NCBI GenBank assembly: GCA_019246625.1
Contig: JAFAQB010000329.1
Span: forward strand, 1 to 39,583
Reading direction: 5' to 3'
Origin: Nitrososphaeraceae archaeon
GTDB taxonomy: Archaea > Thermoproteota > Nitrososphaeria > Nitrososphaerales > Nitrososphaeraceae
Length of the DNA stretch: 39,583 nt
Of the stretch, positions 25,950-33,451 are shown piece after piece (the first letter of the stretch is position 1; each line of letters starts with the position of its first letter). A program made the translations under genes and the position numbers. The notes under the pieces are model-generated. The model saw only the letters and a program-made list of their open reading frames with translations, was not told the DNA's origin and searched no databases.

Positions 25950-26345
25950 TTCTGATATTCTACAACAGGATTCTCAGTTTACAGCAAAGTAGGAAGAGGA
26001 ACAGGAGAGGAGGATGATGGCGATCTTCATTTTACTCTAACACTAGAAAAACAATATGAAAAATATTCAAATTCGGCAGACCCCACATGTACACCTTCAC
26101 ATGATTTACCAAACCCTTGTCATAATATAATAGTAGAAGTCATATGTCATAAACAACCCAGTACAAGTTACATAACGCAATGGGGAGATTACTGTAAAGG
26201 CGTACGCAGTGAATTTTCAGGGATGCCTTCTCAGGGTGCTAAATTATCTGTTAGCGGTAGATGGGTCACGGATATGGATAGGGGTATGCCTAAACCTCAT
26301 GCTCCTTGGAATGAAATTCATCCTGCTTTTGCCATTCATTCATAA
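25950..26345 (+). pseudogene. 3' fragment of a DUF-type gene (WNEIHP family)
   Basis: An open frame from just after a TGA near 25953 to TAA at 26345 encodes a clearly protein-like segment of about 120 residues: EEDDGDLHFTLTLE, IIVEVICHKQP, SYITQWGDYCKGV, LSVSGRWVTDMDRG and KPHAPWNEIHPAF. The order resembles a family of archaeal and bacterial extracellular or hypothetical proteins ending in WNEIHP, as I recall. No ATG, GTG or TTG precedes the conserved part, and the N-terminal half and any signal peptide are missing, so this is a 5'-truncated remnant. It lies beside the long inverted repeat and points at the malic enzyme. Confidence 0.6.
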
Positions 26346-26499
26346 GATTCCATATTAGGGAAGTTTTTGCATCTACCAACAACATAGCTTCATTTTTCTT
26401 TTATTGCTGCGACCGGAAGATCTGCCTGATGGCTCTAGTTCTGTATCTTTTGGCTGCGTATTGTTAGTGACCATTAGAATCAGTATCTCATTCCTTCTA

Positions 26500-28161
26500 C
26501 TAGTGTATGAAAGCTGTGTACTCTGGTTTATAGAGCATTGCTCTGAGCCAAGCACTGATGTCCTTTGGCTGTGAATTTACTCGTGCTAGACTGTGTTCAA
26601 AAACAAGCTCGACTACACGTTCGGCAGTATGCACCTCAGTATCCAAAACGTTGCTTTGAGGTGGGAATAACATGCCCATCTTAAGCTGCTTGTCAGTCAC
26701 TTGATCAGCAGTCGCCTTTGCAGCTTCAATGAACATTTCATCAGTTACAAACTTTGGGCAAGTAGCATAAATCGCGAGTCCAACTGCAGGATACACGTAG
26801 AAGTTGTTTGCCTGTCCGGGAAGAAAAGTATCACTATTATAATATACTGGAGGAAATTGCACACCTGCTGCGTAAACAGCCTTGCCACCAGACCATCTAT
26901 ATGCTTCTTCCGGTGTGCATTCAGCATGTTCTGTTGGATTCGACAGAGCGAATATAATTGGTCGCTCATTCAATCTAGACATGGTCTCGACCACAGCTTG
27001 GGTAAACGCCTTACCTATAGTACTTACACCAATCAGAATACTGGGCTTGATTGAGTCAACTGCCGCGACCAGATCGTCAGTTGGAGTGTGATTATGAGAG
27101 TATACTTTCTGTTCATGTATTAGGTCTTTACGCGTATTCTCAAGTAAGCCGTTCACATCAAACATCCATATGCGGCTTCTAGCTTGGTCGTCAGATAGAC
27201 CTTCGAGCTTCATTGCCGATCGGATCATATCAGCAATGCCAATACCAGCCGACCCAGCACCTAAGAAAAGAACACGCTGATCTTTAAGACTCTCGCCAGT
27301 TATACGCATAGCGTTCTCCAGTCCAGCAACCGTTACGCTGCCAGTGCCTTGAATATCATCATTAAAGCAGCATACTTTGTCTCGATAGCGGGATAGGTAG
27401 TGAAGAGCTTCTGTACCTTTCCAGTCCTCAAAATGGATACAGCAGTTTGGAAAGGATTCTTGGACTGCCTGCACAAACTCATCTACAAATGGCTCTGTTT
27501 CTTGTATATTGGGACGAGTTTGGCGTAACCCTAGATACAGAGGATCGTTTAGCAATTCGCGATTGTTCGTGCCAAAATCAAGCAGGAGTGGTAAAAGTCC
27601 TTGTGGTGGGACACCTGCGCAGGCAGTATACAGTTGTAGCTTTCCAATAGGTATGCCCATACCGTTCGCACCAAGATCACCTAGCCCGAGAATACGACCT
27701 CCAGAAGTCGCACAAATAACACGCACATCCTTCTCAGGCCAGTTCTTGAGGATCTCATGGACACGTCCTTTTTGATTCATCGATATGTACATTCCATGCG
27801 GCCGACGGTATATGTGTCCAAACTTTAGGCAAGCCTCACCGACAGTTGGATCGTAAAGTATTGGCAGGAAATATGCAGGATCAGACATCACCACATGGTA
27901 AAAAAGAGTCTGGTTTGAATCAAAGAGCTGGATCAGGAAAATGTAACGTTCAAGGTCAGTTGGCTTTTGACCCAATTGCTGGAGGATACGTCGCTCCTGC
28001 TGGTCTATATTCTCAACTGAAGGTGGCAGAAGACCCTCAAGACCAAAGGCAGCACGTTCAGCATCTGTAAAGGCTGTACCTTTGTTTAGTGTTGATGTTT
28101 CGAGAAGTTTTGTTCCCCTCTCGTGAGCAGAAACTGAATTAGCCACACCATGAGTAGACAA
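26500..28161 (-). CDS. Malic enzyme (oxaloacetate-decarboxylating malate dehydrogenase), large type
   Basis: A 553-residue enzyme that oxidatively decarboxylates malate to pyruvate with NAD or NADP. It is the ~60-kDa bacterial/eukaryotic form, not the ~45-kDa form usual in archaea. Visible motifs are RPHGMYISMNQKGR near 120, GRILGLGDLGANGMGIPIGK near 155-175, the metal-binding FEDWKGTEA and CCFNDDIQGTGSVTVAG near 262-280, the dinucleotide fold FLGAGSAGIGIADM near 306-320, and ALSNPTEHAECTPEEA near 420. The usual TDG before RILGLGD reads TSG here. GC is visibly higher than in neighbouring genes, suggesting horizontal acquisition. It stands alone, bracketed by gene fragments. Confidence 0.93.
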   Translation of the reverse strand: MSTHGVANSVSAHERGTKLLETSTLNKGTAFTDAERAAFGLEGLLPPSVENIDQQERRILQQLGQKPTDLERYIFLIQLFDSNQTLFYHVVMSDPAYFLPILYDPTVGEACLKFGHIYRRPHGMYISMNQKGRVHEILKNWPEKDVRVICATSGGRILGLGDLGANGMGIPIGKLQLYTACAGVPPQGLLPLLLDFGTNNRELLNDPLYLGLRQTRPNIQETEPFVDEFVQAVQESFPNCCIHFEDWKGTEALHYLSRYRDKVCCFNDDIQGTGSVTVAGLENAMRITGESLKDQRVLFLGAGSAGIGIADMIRSAMKLEGLSDDQARSRIWMFDVNGLLENTRKDLIHEQKVYSHNHTPTDDLVAAVDSIKPSILIGVSTIGKAFTQAVVETMSRLNERPIIFALSNPTEHAECTPEEAYRWSGGKAVYAAGVQFPPVYYNSDTFLPGQANNFYVYPAVGLAIYATCPKFVTDEMFIEAAKATADQVTDKQLKMGMLFPPQSNVLDTEVHTAERVVELVFEHSLARVNSQPKDISAWLRAMLYKPEYTAFIH

Positions 28162-28212
28162 TATATATTTTATATTGACAAGAGAATTACTTAAATTATA
28201 CTTTCACAGCTG

Positions 28213-28620
28213 CTACCATGCCAAAGGTAATGCCTTTAGATACCCATTGACACCAACTGCAGCATGTGGTGTTCCATATTGGTCCACAAATAACTCTCGA
28301 CAGTTTTGTTTGGCTATCTCTAGCGCCTTGTGAGCTTGAGGAATATTTGGTTCAGAACCATTCTTTGTTTGTTTATTTTGTGCTATTTGATGATTGTTTG
28401 GATGATTGTTTGGGAGATTTTCTGCAAGGAATCTCTCTTCGTCTTCAGTTGGTTTATCTGTATCTCTTTTTTCTCTGCATTGTGTTATTGACTTGTCTTC
28501 TTCTGTTCTTTCTTCTTCTTATCTATTGGACAACGATGCTCACTTGAGATCCCACTTAAGTCTCCATTGTCTTGTCTTTCGTATTCTTCTTCCTCTCTGT
28601 TGGTGGGGGCGTTATTGTTA
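28213..28620 (-). pseudogene. Fragment of a mobile-element replication protein (primase/helicase type)
   Basis: Two leftward frames join into one coding-like remnant. The first reads NAPTNREEEEYERQDNGDLS, SGISSEHRC and ends at a stop. The second continues RDTDKPTEDEERFLAENL, then SEPNIPQAHKALEIAKQNC, CRELFVDQYGTPHAAVGVNG and stops at 28213. From memory, the ALEIAKQN..LFVDQYG..HAAV pattern occurs near the start of large primase/helicase-type proteins of thaumarchaeal plasmids and integrated elements. A frameshift lies near 28470 and the catalytic domains are absent, so only an N-terminal piece survives. Its presence just upstream of the malic enzyme marks past mobile DNA here. Confidence 0.55.
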
Positions 28621-28907
28621 GGCTTATTGTTATTTTAAAACATGTTTCTAATTACTGGATGAATGCATTTTGGTTCCTGTACAGATACACTTGACACATT
28701 AGATGCAGATTGCTTTATTAGAAAGCCAATAGAAAATAAAGAGCTAATGTGCGGTAAATAAAATAGTAAATTAGCAATAATAATCCACTATACATCATGA
28801 ACTTTGCTTTCACTCGTTTAATAAAATAATATGTTGTAGTTGGCTTTGTATAAAACTCCCCTGTATCCAAAGAGGAGCGTATCTTGCCAAACATGTCTTG
28901 TTACCAA
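28621..28907. other. Gene-free AT-rich stretch
   Basis: Nothing coding seen. It separates the replication-protein fragment from the end of the exosome superoperon and should contain the operon's terminator; T-rich runs lie on the minus strand near 28735-28790. Confidence 0.4.
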
Positions 28908-29300
28908 TTACCCGTTTTTGGGTCTTTGTACAGAACTAGTAGAAGCACCTTGTGCTCCTCTAATCATTTGGTTAATTTTATTTTCAACCTCCTTTAGGTT
29001 ATCTTTTACTCTTGTTTCTTGTTTTGAAAGAACCATTACTCTAGTATTTGACAGTTCTTTCTTTTCTTCAAGTTCCTTTATAACATCTTCTCTCTTCGAT
29101 TTAATCAATAATGGACCAGCACTTTTATATACTGTCTCTTCAGTCCCTGTCTTCTTTATCTCTTCTAGAGCCCTATCAGTTTCAACAACTTCTAGCTCTA
29201 CTTGTTGTTTTTGCATCATGATCGCTTGTAAATTCTGTTGGAGCTGTTGTAACCGTGCTACTTGCTCTCTAAGCCATGGTGGAAGTTCTTGCTCACTCAT
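28908..29300 (-). CDS. pfdB: Prefoldin beta subunit
   Basis: A cytosolic chaperone subunit that forms the alpha2beta4 jellyfish-shaped prefoldin and hands unfolded proteins to the thermosome. The sequence is a coiled-coil hairpin: helix 1 from LPPWLREQVARLQQLQQN to EVVETDRALEEIKK, a beta-hairpin around ETVYKSAGPLLIKSKRED, then helix 2 to about 125. The start is placed at ATG 29300 (MSEQELPPW); an upstream ATG at 29333 would add 11 residues not expected in the family. It is the last gene of the leftward superoperon, 45 bp after the Pcc1 gene, a place it holds in many archaea. Confidence 0.92.
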   Translation of the reverse strand: MSEQELPPWLREQVARLQQLQQNLQAIMMQKQQVELEVVETDRALEEIKKTGTEETVYKSAGPLLIKSKREDVIKELEEKKELSNTRVMVLSKQETRVKDNLKEVENKINQMIRGAQGASTSSVQRPKNG

Positions 29301-29345
29301 ATTAATACAATGTCCCATATAAGCCACCAGCATAAAATCATACCG

Positions 29346-29612
29346 TTAACTTGCTATACATTTGTAGGAAACATTGATCAATCGTAAATATGAATTGATC
29401 ATCGCACGTAAACTTGCTATATTGTCAGCCTCAATCTCTATAAATAAATTATTGACATGAACAGAAATTCTTGTAGCTTCTGAATCAGAAGAAACCTTTG
29501 TGTCAGGATTTAATGCAGAATAAATAGATTTCGCGATGAGGGTGGATTTATGGGCTCGTGCTTTAAAGGAAATTTGTATTCTAGCTCTGTAGTTTTTCGA
29601 TATTGATATCAT
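29346..29612 (-). CDS. pcc1: KEOPS complex subunit Pcc1
   Basis: Small subunit of KEOPS, which makes the universal t6A37 modification of ANN-decoding tRNAs; Pcc1 dimerises and bridges Kae1. From the ATG at 29612 the protein has 88 residues, with the family pattern IQISFKARAHKSTLIAKSIYSALNPD and then VHVNNLFIEIEADNIASLRAMINSYLRL, giving the beta-alpha-beta-beta-alpha fold. A farther ATG at 29678 is less likely because it lies deep inside L37Ae. The start overlaps the end of the L37Ae gene by 32 bp, as expected for translational coupling. Pcc1 is often placed with exosome genes in archaea. Confidence 0.85.
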   Translation of the reverse strand: MISISKNYRARIQISFKARAHKSTLIAKSIYSALNPDTKVSSDSEATRISVHVNNLFIEIEADNIASLRAMINSYLRLINVSYKCIAS

Positions 29613-29820
29613 AAGCCCCAGCTGCAACTTTGTATTTGCATTTTGGGCAATACCATATACCTGAAGCGATTCTATCAAATCGCAGAGAACCGCATAACGG
29701 GCAACGTCGCTTTTGTTTTAGTGTGCGGTATACCATCCCATACCTCTTGCGTACAGTAGCTCCAAATTTAACACCTAAACCTTTGAGTCCTCTAGGACCC
29801 TGTTTCTTTCTACTAACCAG
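29581..29820 (-). CDS. rpl37ae: Ribosomal protein L37Ae (eL43)
   Basis: A 79-residue zinc-ribbon protein of the large ribosomal subunit. The body is unmistakable: GPRGLKGLGVKFGATVRKRY, then RRCPLCGS with C40/C43 and WYCPKCKYKVAAGAY with C58/C61. No ATG, GTG or TTG exists at the expected start; the frame is open only back to a TAA just before AGG AGT TGC. CTG at 29820, followed by GTTAGTAGAAAG, is the best placed candidate. An AGGAG motif about ten bases upstream supports initiation there. The first in-frame ATG is at residue 29 and would delete half the fold. The gene overlaps the Rrp42 stop by 8 bp, so coupled translation is likely. Gene certain, start uncertain. Confidence 0.85.
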   Translation of the reverse strand: MVSRKKQGPRGLKGLGVKFGATVRKRYGMVYRTLKQKRRCPLCGSLRFDRIASGIWYCPKCKYKVAAGAYDINIEKLQS

Positions 29821-30637
29821 TCTTAGGCAACTCCTTTAATTTGGTTCGTATTTCCTCTCCTTTAATCCTTGCTATCTCAGCCGCTTTTTTTATTTGTTCA
29901 ATAGTAAAAGCACCCGTTGATCCCTTCTGTATCGCAGTATAATGCCCGTTTGAATTTGTGGCTATGGTAATTCTGGCATCCATACATGCCTCTTCTTCAG
30001 CTGTAGGATCTAAAATCACTACATCGCCAATCCTTACCGTTGTAATCGAGATTGGTATAGTAGTGATTGGCGGGTCTTGACTGTTTCCAGTATCAACTAC
30101 CCTTCCATCTTGTATTTCAAAAATGGGAAGTTTGCTACTAATTAATGCTGAAACTACAGCATATGATGTCGCATCGAACAGGTTACCATCTGTATTGATG
30201 ATGCTACAATCGACAAATATTGTATAGACGATCTTTCCTGGAACTAAAACTAATTTATCAAGGTCTATCATACTCGATTCTCTAATGCCCCTGTCTACTA
30301 CTCTTGCTAATTCTACTGTTTCTTCATCTGGAGGACCAGGTTCAATATAGGGCGATGCAGTGGGCAATACTTCAGCAGACAATATTAATGCGCCCTTGTT
30401 TTCGAGTCCTTCAAATGGCTCGCCTGTCTCGACCTTTACCCCAGCAACAACTTCTGAATTCCCTAATTTTACTTTTGCAGAGCCGTTTGCTTTCTTTATA
30501 ATATCTTGTTCAATTTCAATCAGTCTTGTCTCATTTAGATTTCTTCCGTCAAGCCTCTTTCCCTTTGAAATTGCATCCCACATTTGCTGTTTGCGCAAAT
30601 GTTCGACTATTATTGTTGAACGTTTTGATGAGCTCAT
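29813..30637 (-). CDS. rrp42: Exosome complex subunit Rrp42
   Basis: The non-catalytic RNase PH-fold subunit (274 residues) of the archaeal exosome hexamer, which pairs with Rrp41 to build the RNA-degrading ring. Family features include KGKRLDGRNLNETRLIEIEQ near 20-42, AKVKLGNSEVVAGVKVETGEP near 53-73, PGPPDEETVELARVVDRGIRES near 97-118 and VILDPTAEEEACMDARITIA near 207-226. The phosphorolytic residues of Rrp41 are absent, as expected. Its ATG overlaps the Rrp41 stop by 4 bp (ATGA), so the two are translationally coupled. A possible Shine-Dalgarno for the next gene lies near its own 3' end. Confidence 0.96.
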   Translation of the reverse strand: MSSSKRSTIIVEHLRKQQMWDAISKGKRLDGRNLNETRLIEIEQDIIKKANGSAKVKLGNSEVVAGVKVETGEPFEGLENKGALILSAEVLPTASPYIEPGPPDEETVELARVVDRGIRESSMIDLDKLVLVPGKIVYTIFVDCSIINTDGNLFDATSYAVVSALISSKLPIFEIQDGRVVDTGNSQDPPITTIPISITTVRIGDVVILDPTAEEEACMDARITIATNSNGHYTAIQKGSTGAFTIEQIKKAAEIARIKGEEIRTKLKELPKTG

Positions 30638-31374
30638 TGTTCTTCCTTCAACTCGGTTTCGTTACCAAAGTACTTTTGCATTAATGCCTGTCTTTGAATT
30701 TCATAAACCATATTGCAACCACCTATTGCCTTGTCTAGGCATTCGTTGAACTGTTCTGGAGTTAATATGCCATCAAGTTGTAATAATGTTACTTGTTCAA
30801 GATGCGGCATGTAGGCAACTGGCATATCTGCTCCGCCCTCCTTGTCTTCTGTATCATTAATGTCGAGAACAATTTTATTATCTATTTTACCTGCGGCGCA
30901 TGCTGATACAATGTCACGCATATTGATTCCAGCATCAGCTAACGCTACAGATGCAGCTGTAATGCCAGCACATCTTGAACCACCATCTGCTTGCAATACC
31001 TCGACAAATAGGTCTATTGCAGCACGTGGATAATCTTCTAATATTAAAGCAGGTTCTAGTGATTCTCTCATCACTTTTGAAATTTCAACTTCTCTTCTTG
31101 AAGGAGCAGGGTTCTTACGTGTATCGGTAGAGAATGGAGACATATGATATCTACATCTTAAAATGCATCGATCTGGAAGTGCCATATGTTTTGGATGGAC
31201 TTCTCTAGGACCATAGACAGCTGCAACAATTTTGTTTCTACCAAACTCTATAAATGCGGAGCCGTCAGCATTTTTTACCACTCCTACAGTTATCTTGATT
31301 TGTCTTAGCTCATCTGCAGTCCGACCATCAGTTCGTCTTCCACTTCCATTAATGAGGTTCTTTGCTTGGCTCAT
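30634..31374 (-). CDS. rrp41: Exosome catalytic subunit Rrp41
   Basis: The active RNase PH-like phosphorolytic subunit (246 residues), which degrades RNA 3'-5' with phosphate and can add heteropolymeric tails in reverse. Seen: GRRTDGRTADELRQIKITVG at the N terminus, RCRYHMSPFSTDTRKNPAPS with substrate-binding basic residues, ADGGSRCAGITAASVALADAG near 128-148, and the catalytic aspartate region KIVLDINDTEDKEGGADMPV near 167-186. Length matches archaeal Rrp41. It overlaps both neighbours by 4 bp (stop/start ATGA), which locks Rrp4-Rrp41-Rrp42 stoichiometry into one message. Confidence 0.97.
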   Translation of the reverse strand: MSQAKNLINGSGRRTDGRTADELRQIKITVGVVKNADGSAFIEFGRNKIVAAVYGPREVHPKHMALPDRCILRCRYHMSPFSTDTRKNPAPSRREVEISKVMRESLEPALILEDYPRAAIDLFVEVLQADGGSRCAGITAASVALADAGINMRDIVSACAAGKIDNKIVLDINDTEDKEGGADMPVAYMPHLEQVTLLQLDGILTPEQFNECLDKAIGGCNMVYEIQRQALMQKYFGNETELKEEQ

Positions 31375-32156
31375 ATTTTTTCGCCTTCTATCTCTTCTTC
31401 TACTTCTTCTATGGTAGATTGAATCTCATCCTTTTGGTTATTCGGTCTTTGGATAATGGTGCTTCCTTCAGTTTGTGGAGAATCTGGTACGTTCAACAAA
31501 GCTTTAACCCTTTGTGTTAGATTCGCTGTATGGGCTTCTTCTTCAACCATCCTAATTGCTCTTGTTGCTAGCTTTATTCCATCTAAATTTCTTCCCATAG
31601 CAACAACAATTCCATTTTGACCAATTAGAATTCTTGTTTGCGTTGCCTGCTCAATTGTTTGTATCATAGAACCACGCTTTCCAATAAGTCTCGGAACTCG
31701 AGTTGCAGAAATTTTTAACAATTCACCATGCGGTATCTTACCTAAATCTTTGTCCTGAATTGTTAGCATTGGATCTCTGGTCCTATCAAACGCGATAATT
31801 CTTGCAGCAATTAAATCCCCTATTGCTAATTGCTTACCCATGTCATCTCTAGCTGGAGAAAAATCTCTTCCAAATACATCTTGTGCAGGTAAATGGGCAG
31901 AGAAGCAAGAGTTAACATCTACTTCCCAAGACAGCGAAGAATGATCGATAATCTTTCCTATTACAATATCGCTTACTCGAGGAATATAAACGCCTGACAG
32001 TGGTATAACTTTGACACCGTCTCTTCCAGTCTCTGCAATTCCAATTCTCGTGGCAATAATAGAATTGCCTGCTTTAATTACATTCATTAGAGGTCTAAAA
32101 TTCCCCTCAATAACCTTATCACCAGGAACTACATACTTTCTTTTAATTTCTTGCAT
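31371..32156 (-). CDS. rrp4: Exosome RNA-binding cap subunit Rrp4
   Basis: A 261-residue cap protein that sits on the Rrp41/Rrp42 ring and funnels RNA in. Domains in order: an N-terminal domain with RKYVVPGDKVIEG near 5-17, an S1 domain with SDIVIGKIIDHSSLSWEVDV near 61-80, and a KH domain with PRLIGKRGSMIQTIEQATQT near 154-173 carrying the GxxG-type loop. The C-terminal ~40 residues are an acidic tail rich in Glu (EEVEEEIEG), longer than in minimal homologues. The gene probably starts the exosome unit and overlaps Rrp41 by 4 bp. A 263-bp gap separates it from SBDS upstream. Confidence 0.96.
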   Translation of the reverse strand: MQEIKRKYVVPGDKVIEGNFRPLMNVIKAGNSIIATRIGIAETGRDGVKVIPLSGVYIPRVSDIVIGKIIDHSSLSWEVDVNSCFSAHLPAQDVFGRDFSPARDDMGKQLAIGDLIAARIIAFDRTRDPMLTIQDKDLGKIPHGELLKISATRVPRLIGKRGSMIQTIEQATQTRILIGQNGIVVAMGRNLDGIKLATRAIRMVEEEAHTANLTQRVKALLNVPDSPQTEGSTIIQRPNNQKDEIQSTIEEVEEEIEGEKI

Positions 32157-32419
32157 ATTATTAACAATTCACCTCTAATGCAAAAGTCTTATTATACAAA
32201 ATACTTCTTTTCATCTTTTCTCTACTGTTTGGTGAGTAAGATCAGCCTTATATTTTAAGTGTTAAAAAGAAAGTATCCTTGGAGCAGACCTTGTATTATT
32301 GTATATTAGGAAACTTAATTCAATGTTTGATTCATAATGTGAGCCAGAATTCTTTGTTATCTCTATTAGCAACAGCAGCCGTATAGTGCTGATTTGACAT
32401 AGTCACAAAAGGCAATCTT

Positions 32420-33109
32420 TTATCCCTCTATTACATGTGCCGAACCTTTTGTTGCAGATCCTATCCTATCAAGCAAGGCGCCTTTCATCCCAGCATTTAT
32501 TTCTAACGTAACTCTTAGAGAACCATCTGCAAGCCATTGTTCACCATTAAAATTACCAGTCGTCTTCAATATATTATAGGATTGCGCAGAAAATTGTGGC
32601 GGAACAGTTATGGTTAATCTTAAGGTCTCTGATTTTAGAGGTAAAATCTTTCTAAGTGAATCAATTATGACCTTGACTTGATCTTCGGGTCTTTTGAAAG
32701 GGTCGATAACAACTCTTGCTTCGTTTATTGCACTTTCAATTCGCAAAGGCGGATGTGGGATATGCGTTTTGGGATCTATAAAACTTTTATTAATATATTG
32801 AATGATTTGTTTTTTCTTTTCCTCCACCATTTTTCTACGTTGGTCAGTAGTCAAATTAAGTTCACCCCGAGAAAGGATTTGTTTGGCGACTTCTGTCGAG
32901 TCTGTTGTCTTGAAATATTTTACTAATTTTTCACTAGCTGCCCTTGAACCTTTATTAGCATCGGAATAAATTTCCTCAGAAATTAATACGTTTGATAAAT
33001 CTGTTCTTTTGCCAAGTTTGTATTCTAAGGCTGGGTCGGGTTTCACTAAAATTTCAAACTTATTGTTATCTAGATTTAGACGAACAATAGTAAATTTAGT
33101 ATCCGCCAT
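32420..33109 (-). CDS. sdo1: Ribosome maturation protein SBDS (Sdo1)
   Basis: The 229-residue archaeal orthologue of the Shwachman-Bodian-Diamond protein, which helps release the anti-association factor aIF6 from the 50S subunit. Domain I holds FEILVKPDPALEYKLGKRTD and SEEIYSDANKGSRAASEKL; domain II has GELNLTTDQRRKMVEEKKKQ and HIPHPPLRIESAINEAR; domain III is the ferredoxin-like end with LRLTITVPPQFSAQSYNILK. It is normal in length. It is upstream of the exosome genes on the same strand, a linkage conserved in many archaea, though the 263-bp gap suggests Rrp4 may have its own promoter. Confidence 0.96.
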   Translation of the reverse strand: MADTKFTIVRLNLDNNKFEILVKPDPALEYKLGKRTDLSNVLISEEIYSDANKGSRAASEKLVKYFKTTDSTEVAKQILSRGELNLTTDQRRKMVEEKKKQIIQYINKSFIDPKTHIPHPPLRIESAINEARVVIDPFKRPEDQVKVIIDSLRKILPLKSETLRLTITVPPQFSAQSYNILKTTGNFNGEQWLADGSLRVTLEINAGMKGALLDRIGSATKGSAHVIEG

Positions 33110-33149
33110 TAGACTGTAGAATAGATCTCATATACAATATATATGCATG

Positions 33150-33272
33150 TTATTGCTTAAATTTCAGAACTTTTCTTAATTTATGGTGAGTTAATGATTC
33201 ATGAAGGTTAGCAGTTTCAGATGATTCAAAATATAATTCACATCTAAAGCATTTCCAAACTCTATCATCCAT
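33150..33272 (-). CDS. 40-aa C2H2 zinc-finger mini-protein
   Basis: A complete ATG frame of 40 residues that is nearly all zinc finger. VWKCFRCELYF gives C8 and C11 and the segment ANLHESLTHH gives H24 and H29, a C-X2-C-X12-H-X4-H spacing that fits classic C2H2, with a basic tail. It resembles the gene at 2717-2845 in design but not in detail. It lies 40 bp upstream of the SBDS start on the same strand, so it may be the first gene of the superoperon transcript. Its function is unknown; RNA or DNA binding is an inference. Confidence 0.65.
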   Translation of the reverse strand: MDDRVWKCFRCELYFESSETANLHESLTHHKLRKVLKFKQ

Positions 33273-33451
33273 TTAAGCTAGAGTTAATCTGTCTTTGAAT
33301 ATTTATATTTAGTTGCTCTTAATCATTTGCATTTGCAGTTACAGTGATTAAATCATGATATAGCAGCTTCAGGAATATTTAGAAATTTTACGCTTATTGG
33401 ATATTATACTTCTGTTTGCTAATTGTTATATTCGCTTGTAAGCTAAGAATA

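Noticed and set aside
26373-26474. 33-codon basic peptide frame between the WNEIHP fragment and the malic enzyme
   Set aside because: Too short, no family motif and inside scrambled DNA; could equally be chance.
27509-28070. Open frames on the plus strand across the malic enzyme
   Set aside because: Antisense shadows of a GC-richer gene; no motifs.
28840-29322. 160-codon open frame on the plus strand
   Set aside because: Antisense to prefoldin beta; its Ser/Phe/Cys-rich translation is what the reverse of a Glu/Lys-rich coiled coil gives.
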